DNA of 14,758 nt from an uncultured Eggerthella sp. (lineage in GTDB: Bacteria > Actinomycetota > Coriobacteriia > Coriobacteriales > Eggerthellaceae). The translations under genes and the position numbers were made by a program. This document shows positions 8,743 to 14,758 of the stretch, piece by piece (the stretch's first letter is position 1; each line of letters starts with the position of its first letter). The stretch is from contig URVA01000028.1 of assembly GCA_900551155.1 (NCBI GenBank), positions 1 to 14,758 on the forward strand, written 5' to 3'. The notes beneath the pieces are model-generated. The model did not search any database, was not told where the DNA came from, and was given only the letters and a program-made list of their open reading frames with translations.

Positions 8743-11700
8743 TTAGTATTCATCAGAAGGATTAGGTTTACCTGCAGCATGATGAAAGAAAACATCTTCC
8801 ACAATTTCATCGCACGTAAGATACGAAATAGAATGACTCGGCAATGAATTCAAGAACTTTTTGCCGTAATACTTTGTAATAAGGCGCTTGTCTGCCAAAA
8901 CAACTATTCCTTTATCGGTTGCCGTTCTAATGAGACGACCCACCGCTTGCTTTACTTCTATTACTGCCGCGGGCAAAGAATAATGTGCCCAGGCACGATC
9001 ATCTCGTTGCTGACGTTCGCATGATAGCGGATCGGTTGGCAATCCGAAAGGCAGCTTAGGAATAACCACCCCTTTCAAGGTGGAACCAGGAGCATCAAAT
9101 CCCTCCCAGAAGCTCTTTAAAGCGAATAAGCTTAAATGCTCGTCTTTTAAGAAATCATCCTTAAGCCCTTTAACGGAAACACCCCATTTTTGGCAAACTA
9201 ACCGTAAATTGTCTTCCTTTAAAGCAGGTCTTACCGCTTCAAAGCAATGTTCCATTTCGCGTCTATTCGTAAATAACGTAAGCAAGGAACCATTTTGAGC
9301 TCGGTGTAATTTAATTAAAAAGTTTTGCAGTGCTTCTAAGTATCCAGGGTCTTGAGGCTCGGGCATATCAGTTGGAACATAAACCTGCATATTAGTATCG
9401 AAATCGAAGCTTGATTCCACCTGAAGCGTATCTGCTTGTGATTCTTCAGATTCATTAAAGCCTATTGATTTGTTGAACGCATCAAACTGGCCATCAATGG
9501 AAAGCGTTGCTGAAGCATAAATTACGCTGCGTGTTTCTGCATAGAGCGATTCGTTGAGCGATTTACCAACATCAAGCGGCTGAACGCTGAATACTTCATC
9601 AAGGGTGCCTTTTGTTCTATTTAAGCGAACTGAATACACCAGGTTGTCGCTTTCATGGAAGAAAATTACCTCTAGGCATTCATATAATTCACGAAGTTCA
9701 AGCGCTACTAACGCCAATTCGCGCTGAGCAGAAGAGGTATCATCCATCTGTTCTGCGTACGCAACAATATCACGTGTTGCTTTAATAAGCTTCTCTAGCG
9801 TGTCATACAGTGATCGCGCACAACTTCGTACCCCTTGGAAGGTTTCTCCATGACGAATCTCTGTATTAAGCCATAAATCGAACCACTCATACCCACGTGA
9901 GCGTGATTTCTGATCAAACACCAACAAATCTTTTGCGCTCAGACAAAATTCTTCTGCCGCAATAGCGAAAGCCCCTGCTTCAGTTTGAGCTTTTGCGATA
10001 AGGGCATCATAGAGCGCTTGCCCTTCTTCTGGAGCTTGAGCACTGCGTTTTACACGCGTTAACACATTCGTTGAAGCCGAATCGCTGGTAACGCGCTGTA
10101 CTAAAGATTGAATTTCATTGCTTGATACCGACAGCGAAAACGCGCGACGCGCTTCTGCCTCTGCCCCATGTGCCTCATCAACGACCCAATAGCGAATAGG
10201 AGGTAATAAGCCACCTTCAAAACGTACATCCCAGAACAATAAGCTGTGATTGGTAACTACTACATCACAACGCTGTGCTTGTTCACGTGCACCGTGAACA
10301 AAACAGGAACGACCAAAGAAAGGACACTTTCTGCGCAAGCATTCTGCACTACTTGTAGTAATTCGTCTACGAGGAATTGCGCGGTAATCAATTTTTAGCG
10401 CATCCATATCATCGTAGTCACTTTGTTCCACAAACGACAAGAGTGCAGCAAGTGATGGCGTCTGATCGATTGGTTGCTTTTTATATACGATGGTTTTAGG
10501 ACCTTGATTTACCAGCGTTTCAATTTTGCGCAAGCAAGGATAATGGCTAAATCCTTTCAGAGGAGCATAGGTTATTCCAAGCGCTTTATGCAAAAGAGGC
10601 AGTTCTTTATGGACAAGCTGATCAAGAAGCGCGTTGGTTTTTGTAGCAACACCGACAGTTATGCCATTCTCTTTTGCCGCATAAGCAAGAGGAATAAGAT
10701 AGGCCATCGATTTACCAACGCCTGTTCCCGCCTCAACCGCTAAATTGCGCGATTGGGAAAGTGCTTCATGAATTGCAAGCGCCATTTCTCGCTGTTCATC
10801 ACGGGTTTCATAATCCTCATAGAGTGATCCGAGTAACCCCTCTGGAGAAAAAGCTTCTTCAATTACGCTTTTATCTACAAATGAAAGCACGCGGGGCGCA
10901 ACTTCTGTAGCATCATGCGCGCCTTGATTATCGCAGGAACCATCTACGGCACCTTCTTGGTCCGCTCCCTTAAGCGTGGTGGCATCAACGTTCGCATCTG
11001 CCACTACATTCTTATCTACATCAGACGCGCCCGAATACACACCACTTGCAGGGCTATTAGCATCGGGTCGCATAGGAGCAAGGTTTTTAGAAAGCGACTC
11101 TTTGCGATTTGCTCTTAAGTTGTAGGTCTTATCTTTTGTTTCTTCCCATAGTTGAGGATCAGCAAGCTGGCGAAATACATAAGCGGTGTTCCACTCTTCA
11201 ACTTCACTCATAGCGCCAATTGCGCAAATGAGAGGCTGAGGCAAGGTAGCTACCGCTGCAAGTAATACGCGATAAACCAGGCAAGTCGCTGCAACGTCGT
11301 CGTCTGCTCTGTGAGTCGAATCGGGACCACCAAAAGCACGTACCAAATCTAATAACCTATGCGAAGTGAATCGTGGGAGAGCAATACGCGCTAAATCAAG
11401 CGAATCGATCCAACGGTTTTGTTTTAGTGATTCTCCCGCAGGACGTTTGGTGACAAAGGTTCGGTCAAAATTTGCATTATGAGCCACAAGATCTGAGTTA
11501 CCTACAAACTCAACCAAACCACGCAACGCTTCATCAGGGTCTGGCGCATCTGCCACATCGCTATCACTGATATTAGTGAGATGTGCAACATCTTCTGGTA
11601 TTTGTTTGCCAGGGTTAACAAAAGTGATATACCAGCCAACAATTTCTCCGTGAGCCATTCGTGCCGCTGCAATTTGGATTAACTCATCATGATTAAAGGA

Positions 11701-11907
11701 AAAACCAGTCGTTTCGGTATCTATCACCACGACATCTTCATCCAACACCCCAAAGTCATGAGTTTGGGCATACTCTACTAACCCGTGATATCGCTCTCGG
11801 GTTCTTTGTGGTGTATTCTCTAGAATGTACGTATCTAAATGACTTAAGTTTTGAGTGTTTTGTTTTTCCATAGCAGTAAGACTATCATTTATAAAATTCG
11901 ATACCAA
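8743..11907 (-). CDS. dinG: DinG-family ATP-dependent helicase with N-terminal DnaQ-like 3'-5' exonuclease
   Basis: The 1054-residue protein joins a DEDDh exonuclease to a superfamily 2 (XPD/DinG) DNA helicase. Exonuclease motifs: DTETTG (63-68), HNANFD (143-148) and HRADDD (199-204), whose His-x4-Asp spacing is that of the DEDDh type. A hydrophilic linker at about 265-345 follows. Helicase motifs: Walker A GTGVGKS (394-400), VVDEAH (575-580) and motif VI QAVGRLIR near the C-terminus. Cysteines 458, 523, 528 and 535 have the spacing of the four 4Fe-4S ligands of E. coli DinG (120, 194, 199, 205). Such enzymes unwind 5'-tailed or R-loop DNA in repair. The TTG at 11907 is favoured by AAAGGG seven bases upstream; the next in-frame ATG (11871) has no ribosome binding site, so the first 12 residues are uncertain. 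It is the first gene of the minus-strand cluster. Confidence 0.92.
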   Translation of the reverse strand: MVSNFINDSLTAMEKQNTQNLSHLDTYILENTPQRTRERYHGLVEYAQTHDFGVLDEDVVVIDTETTGFSFNHDELIQIAAARMAHGEIVGWYITFVNPGKQIPEDVAHLTNISDSDVADAPDPDEALRGLVEFVGNSDLVAHNANFDRTFVTKRPAGESLKQNRWIDSLDLARIALPRFTSHRLLDLVRAFGGPDSTHRADDDVAATCLVYRVLLAAVATLPQPLICAIGAMSEVEEWNTAYVFRQLADPQLWEETKDKTYNLRANRKESLSKNLAPMRPDANSPASGVYSGASDVDKNVVADANVDATTLKGADQEGAVDGSCDNQGAHDATEVAPRVLSFVDKSVIEEAFSPEGLLGSLYEDYETRDEQREMALAIHEALSQSRNLAVEAGTGVGKSMAYLIPLAYAAKENGITVGVATKTNALLDQLVHKELPLLHKALGITYAPLKGFSHYPCLRKIETLVNQGPKTIVYKKQPIDQTPSLAALLSFVEQSDYDDMDALKIDYRAIPRRRITTSSAECLRRKCPFFGRSCFVHGAREQAQRCDVVVTNHSLLFWDVRFEGGLLPPIRYWVVDEAHGAEAEARRAFSLSVSSNEIQSLVQRVTSDSASTNVLTRVKRSAQAPEEGQALYDALIAKAQTEAGAFAIAAEEFCLSAKDLLVFDQKSRSRGYEWFDLWLNTEIRHGETFQGVRSCARSLYDTLEKLIKATRDIVAYAEQMDDTSSAQRELALVALELRELYECLEVIFFHESDNLVYSVRLNRTKGTLDEVFSVQPLDVGKSLNESLYAETRSVIYASATLSIDGQFDAFNKSIGFNESEESQADTLQVESSFDFDTNMQVYVPTDMPEPQDPGYLEALQNFLIKLHRAQNGSLLTLFTNRREMEHCFEAVRPALKEDNLRLVCQKWGVSVKGLKDDFLKDEHLSLFALKSFWEGFDAPGSTLKGVVIPKLPFGLPTDPLSCERQQRDDRAWAHYSLPAAVIEVKQAVGRLIRTATDKGIVVLADKRLITKYYGKKFLNSLPSHSISYLTCDEIVEDVFFHHAAGKPNPSDEY
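11860..11888 (+). promoter_or_regulatory. Putative promoter of the tail-anchored protein gene, inside dinG
   Basis: TTGTTT (11860-11865) and TATCAT (11883-11888) are 17 bp apart, a good sigma-70-type arrangement. They lie within the first codons of the divergent dinG gene. A start near 11895 gives a leader of about 40 bases carrying AGGAG at 11927-11931, five bases before the ATG. Confidence 0.45.
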
Positions 11908-11910
11908 ACC

Positions 11911-11926
11911 ATAACCCTTTAGTTAT
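11911..11926. promoter_or_regulatory. Small dyad in the 29-bp divergent gap
   Basis: The arms ATAAC and GTTAT flank CCTTTA, midway between the two divergent start codons. The minus-strand ribosome binding site of dinG (AAAGGG, 11920-11915) lies in its loop. Five-base arms can occur by chance, so a regulatory role is only possible. Confidence 0.25.
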
Positions 11927-11936
11927 AGGAGAAATC

Positions 11937-12581
11937 ATGACAAAAATAGGCTACTTCGCAACTTATGCACGTTTTGACACTGTTGATAAAGAAGCAGCTG
12001 CAGCTTTCTTAGGTGCTGACAATATTGTTGGCGATACTTTTACTATTGATCATGAAATTACTCCTGATTCTGATAAAGCGTGGATCGTAAATCCTTTCGG
12101 TAAGAAAATGGGCTACTTGCAGCCCAAAGTTGCGTCCCAAGTTGATCTTTGTAAAGCAAAAGGTTGGACAACGGTTGCCATCCTAGCACTGGTTGCTTTT
12201 TCTGAAGAACCAGCTCCTGGTTTGTACTGGGGCGAAGTAGTAATCATTTCCTACGATCCTCAATACGAAGCTGATTTCTCTACCTTTATTGAAGGGATAA
12301 GAAAGCAAATTAGCAAAGGTGTTCGTCCTAAAGTGGATCTTGGCCCTGATTCCCTTAACGCTATTATTGATTCTCATGGAAACTGGTTACCTACCGATCG
12401 TGTGGCTCTTCCCAAGAAAGAAAAGGGAACAGCTTGGGTGAAAACCGAACGTACCGGAACAGAAACCTTAGTTGAACAAGCGCGTAAAGGAAATATCGGT
12501 TGCACTATTGCAGCTTGGATATTCCTTTTAGCACTTGTTGCTCTTATCGGATTTGGCCTTCATTCTTGCGGGTTATTTTAA
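11937..12581 (+). CDS. Tail-anchored membrane protein of unknown function
   Basis: The 214 residues make up a soluble N-terminal domain of about 150 residues, a charged linker (about 155-187, KKEKGTAWVKTERTGTE) and a single C-terminal membrane helix at about 188-208 (CTIAAWIFLLALVALIGFGL) ending in HSCGLF. There is no signal peptide, so the soluble domain should face the cytoplasm. The stretch AWIVNPFGKKMGYLQPKVA resembles the core of HIRAN-type domains, in which a nonpolar strand is followed by GKxxGYL, but I would not assign the family on that alone. The start is clear, with AGGAG five bases before the ATG. It is divergent from dinG and convergent with ddl, so it is monocistronic. The neighbouring dinG suggests, weakly, a DNA-linked role. 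Confidence 0.75.
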   Translation: MTKIGYFATYARFDTVDKEAAAAFLGADNIVGDTFTIDHEITPDSDKAWIVNPFGKKMGYLQPKVASQVDLCKAKGWTTVAILALVAFSEEPAPGLYWGEVVIISYDPQYEADFSTFIEGIRKQISKGVRPKVDLGPDSLNAIIDSHGNWLPTDRVALPKKEKGTAWVKTERTGTETLVEQARKGNIGCTIAAWIFLLALVALIGFGLHSCGLF

Positions 12582-12613
12582 AGAGTGCGTTTACTTTTCT
12601 AAAACTTAAACGG

Positions 12614-13555
12614 TTACTTTTCCAGAGCTTCGAGCACCATCTGCTTACAAAGCTCTTCAAAGGTAATGCCCTGAACTCGAGCTGCATCAGGCAACAGGGA
12701 TGTTGCAGTCATTCCTGGAAGAGTATTAGTTTCAAGTACCCAGAACTTCCCCTGTTCGTCTTGAATTACATCAGTCCTTGATACCCCTTCACATCCAAGT
12801 ACATTATGAGCACGTAAGGCAAGTTCTTGAGCTTGTCTTGTTTCATCTTCGCTCAGTGGTGCAGGACAAATATGCTGAGACCCACCTTCAGCGTACTTCG
12901 ATTCATAATCATAAAATTCGTTAACAGGAATAATTTTTATAACAGGCAAAGCTATGGGATTTTTCTTTCCCAATACACCTACCGTGAATTCATTACCCGA
13001 TACAAATGACTCTACGAACGCAGAATTATCTACGGTAAACACCTTCTGAACCGCTTGCGCTACTTCTTCGGCGGTGTTACAGATATATACTCCGAGAGCA
13101 CTTCCCTCTGTCGCGGCTTTAACCACACAGGGCAGTCCAACTGCTTCAATGATTGATTCGCTCGATATTTCTGCTGATTCCAACTTCATTGATTGAGGAG
13201 TTGGAATTCCTGCTTCATTATAAAAATGCTTAGAAATAATTTTGTTTACCGCAGTGGCACTTGCCCATACACCAGAACCGGTATAGGGAATTTCAAGCGT
13301 CTCTAAAAACCCTTGAATTGTTCCGTCTTCTCCACCTTTTCCGTGTAAAGCAAGAAAGGCAACATCGAATTGTTCTGTTACTAACGTGCGCAAGTCCTCT
13401 TTATTTGCGGGATCTAGCATTTCTACCATAAATCCAACGTTTTTTAATGCCTGTTCTACGCTTTTGCCTGAGGATAGCGAAACTTCGCGCTCGCCACTTT
13501 TTCCTCCTGCTAATAAAGCAACTTTTATTGAATTAGGCTCGAATTGAGAAGACAT
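12614..13555 (-). CDS. ddl: D-alanine--D-alanine ligase
   Basis: This cytoplasmic ATP-grasp enzyme joins two D-alanines for the peptidoglycan precursor. From ATG 13555 it has 313 residues, the usual length. Motifs in order: GGKSGEREVSLSSG (17-30), HGKGGEDG (71-78), YTGSGV (91-96), VKAATEGSALGV (145-156), EFYDYESKY (213-221), SRTD (259-262) and ETNTLPGMT (275-283). Tyr215 in EFY marks a D-Ala-D-Ala rather than a D-Ala-D-lactate ligase, which has Phe there, so a vancomycin-sensitive precursor is expected. The frame stays open upstream to a GTG at 13636, but the family's N-terminus and the GAGAG just before ATG 13555 favour the shorter form. The Pro usual in VKPAxEGSS is Ala here (VKAATEGSA), a mild variation. 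It converges with the tail-anchored gene, 32 bp apart. Confidence 0.95.
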   Translation of the reverse strand: MSSQFEPNSIKVALLAGGKSGEREVSLSSGKSVEQALKNVGFMVEMLDPANKEDLRTLVTEQFDVAFLALHGKGGEDGTIQGFLETLEIPYTGSGVWASATAVNKIISKHFYNEAGIPTPQSMKLESAEISSESIIEAVGLPCVVKAATEGSALGVYICNTAEEVAQAVQKVFTVDNSAFVESFVSGNEFTVGVLGKKNPIALPVIKIIPVNEFYDYESKYAEGGSQHICPAPLSEDETRQAQELALRAHNVLGCEGVSRTDVIQDEQGKFWVLETNTLPGMTATSLLPDAARVQGITFEELCKQMVLEALEK

Positions 13556-13614
13556 AATACTCTCTTTCGTAACAACTACAGTAGTACCTATAGTAGTATT
13601 TCTATTAGTCTTTC

Positions 13615-13636
13615 GTGAGTATATCAAAGTACTCAC
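13615..13636. promoter_or_regulatory. Perfect spaced dyad between ddl and rlmN, candidate operator
   Basis: GTGAGTA (13615-13621) and TACTCAC (13630-13636) are perfect 7-bp inverted arms around an 8-bp spacer. On the minus strand a -10-like TATACT (13623-13618) overlaps one arm. If that box serves ddl, a protein bound here would cover the promoter. The -35 region of that promoter is poor. The leader to the ddl ATG would be about 56 bases. Confidence 0.45.
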
Positions 13637-13680
13637 ACACTGCTTTAAAGACCAACTAACATTTCGTAAATCTGCTTGCT

Positions 13681-13686
13681 TATAAT
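13681..13686 (+). promoter_or_regulatory. rlmN -10 box, predicting a leaderless transcript
   Basis: A consensus TATAAT at 13681-13686 stands six bases before the rlmN ATG at 13693. Transcription would begin at or within a base or two of the A of the ATG. There is no purine-rich ribosome binding site before the ATG, which fits leaderless translation. No good -35 hexamer is visible. Confidence 0.6.
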
Positions 13687-13692
13687 AAACCT

Positions 13693-14758
13693 ATGAATAC
13701 TTCAATTTACTCATATAACATTTCAGAAATTCAGAATCTTCTTTCTGAATTAAACCAACCGCGTTTTCGTTCAAAACAGTTAATCACGTGGCTTTATAGA
13801 GACAATGCTTCTTCGTATGACCAAATGACTAACTTGCCTGCTGCGTTACGAAAGCAGCTTCAAGAACGCTATCCTTTAATTCCTTTATCAATTGTGGATA
13901 AACAGGAATCATATGATGGTACAAGAAAGTATGTCTTTGAATGCGCTGATGGTGTTCAGGTTGAAGCAGTGGGTATTCCCTCTTTAGCGAAAAAAGAAAA
14001 GCGAAATGAGCCTAAACATTTGACGGTATGTTTTTCCACGCAAGCGGGATGCGCTATGCAGTGTGCATTTTGTGCCACTGGAGAAGAAGGCTTATCAAGA
14101 AACCTTTCATCGGGCGAAATGATTGCCCAAATTCTTGCGGTTCAAAATGACTTTCAATGTCGTGTTACTAATTTAGTATCAATGGGGCAAGGTGAACCAT
14201 TTCAAAATTATCCTGCCGTTTTAGACGCTCTTCGTTTTGCAAATAGCAAAGATGGATTAGAAATTGGTGCACGTCATATCACTATTTCTACCTGTGGTGT
14301 GCTCCCTGGTATTGAGAAACTATCAAAAGAACCTGAACAATTTACTTTAGCTGTTTCGCTTCATTCCGCCATCCAACATAAACGAGACATACTTATGCCT
14401 CGATGCGCAAATATGCCACTTACTGCGTTGAAAGAGAGCTTACGTAAGTATGTATCCTCTACAGGGCGACGCGTTAGTTTTGAATATTTGTTAATTGATT
14501 CTGTTAACGATACTCAAGAAGACCTCGACGCACTTATTTCGTTTTGCCAAGGTATTCTCTGTCACATCAATCTTATTCCGATCAATCAAATAGAAGGCAG
14601 CTCCTTCTCCCCAAGCTCTAAACAAACTCAAAAGCACTGGGTTCATGCTTTACAAGAAGCTGGGAAAGAGTGCACTATACGTAACTCAAGAGGATCAGAT
14701 ATTGATGGGGCTTGTGGTCAACTTAAAAATAAGATAAAAAAATCGGGGCCACAGAACG
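13693..14758 (+). CDS. rlmN: 23S rRNA (adenine-2503-C2)/tRNA (adenine-37-C2) methyltransferase, 3' end beyond the window
   Basis: RlmN is a radical-SAM enzyme that methylates A2503 of 23S rRNA and A37 of some tRNAs. The frame is open from ATG 13693 for 355 codons to the window edge. The family is about 340-380 residues long, so few codons are missing. The 4Fe-4S motif CxxxCxxC is CAMQCAFC at 120-127. Cys113 and Cys341 (RGSDIDGACGQL) match the catalytic pair C118 and C355 of E. coli RlmN, so this is RlmN and not an inactive relative. The SAM-binding GEP motif reads MGQGEPF (164-170), where MGMGEPL is commoner. GVNDS-type sequence is SVNDTQEDL. The Cfr-type MGMGEA is absent, so a Cfr resistance enzyme is unlikely. 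It is divergent from ddl, with an apparently leaderless start. Confidence 0.95.
   Translation, partial: MNTSIYSYNISEIQNLLSELNQPRFRSKQLITWLYRDNASSYDQMTNLPAALRKQLQERYPLIPLSIVDKQESYDGTRKYVFECADGVQVEAVGIPSLAKKEKRNEPKHLTVCFSTQAGCAMQCAFCATGEEGLSRNLSSGEMIAQILAVQNDFQCRVTNLVSMGQGEPFQNYPAVLDALRFANSKDGLEIGARHITISTCGVLPGIEKLSKEPEQFTLAVSLHSAIQHKRDILMPRCANMPLTALKESLRKYVSSTGRRVSFEYLLIDSVNDTQEDLDALISFCQGILCHINLIPINQIEGSSFSPSSKQTQKHWVHALQEAGKECTIRNSRGSDIDGACGQLKNKIKKSGPQN

Noticed and set aside
12588..12612. CGTTTA/TAAACG inverted repeat as a terminator between the convergent tail-anchored and ddl genes
   Set aside because: The six-base AT-rich arms around a 13-base loop with no following T run would be too weak. 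I see no convincing terminator in this 32-bp gap.
12614..13636. Longer ddl product starting at GTG 13636
   Set aside because: The extra 27 residues do not belong to the family, the GTG lies within the dyad and promoter region, and ATG 13555 has its own ribosome binding site.
13693..14758. Cfr-type antibiotic resistance methyltransferase
   Set aside because: Sequence around the radical-SAM and C-terminal cysteines and the GEP motif is RlmN-like, and the gene sits in a housekeeping context with no mobile element.

Overview
The window reads as a moderately AT-rich chromosomal segment of a Gram-positive fermenter. An Actinomycetota of class Coriobacteriia (Atopobium/Lancefieldella/Olsenella-like) is my best guess. 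It rests on the mix of an L-lactate dehydrogenase, an exonuclease-DinG fusion with an intact Fe-S motif, very long acidic low-complexity membrane proteins, GTG and TTG starts, and a probably leaderless rlmN. The guess is inference only. I see no rRNA, tRNA, CRISPR array or insertion sequence.

Region 1 (about 1-1976, minus strand) is the wreck of a 2-aminoethylphosphonate uptake and degradation operon. It ran ATP-binding subunit, then double-length permease, then phosphonoacetaldehyde hydrolase (phnX). Each gene has lost an internal or terminal block, and frameshifts are superimposed. The permease is now joined in frame to phnX, giving a chimeric 218-codon reading frame. A strong bidirectional hairpin at 15-48 closes the operon. 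A 355-bp gap follows, with no convincing gene but carrying the ldh promoter.

Region 2 (2266-3325, plus strand) is a self-contained transcription unit: promoter, intact L-lactate dehydrogenase gene and intrinsic terminator.

Region 3 (3375-11907, minus strand) holds three large genes in one direction: an exonuclease-DinG helicase, then 22 bp later a single-pass coiled-coil membrane protein, then after 169 bp a giant M28-like protein. The M28-like protein is the most unusual object here. Its aminopeptidase fold is split by two membrane hairpins and by about 870 residues of acidic, apparently disordered sequence. Four of the five expected metal ligands are replaced non-conservatively. It also carries a one-base frameshift near its end.

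Region 4 (11937-14758) has a tail-anchored protein of unknown function, divergent from dinG with only 29 bp between start codons, then D-alanine-D-alanine ligase (minus) convergent with it. Finally rlmN (plus) is divergent from ddl and runs off the window end with probably only a few codons missing. The ddl-rlmN gap contains a perfect spaced dyad and a consensus -10 box placed so close to the rlmN ATG that the mRNA should be leaderless.

Together the intact genes cover pyruvate reduction, DNA repair, peptidoglycan precursor synthesis and rRNA/tRNA methylation. The phosphonate genes are decaying accessory content.
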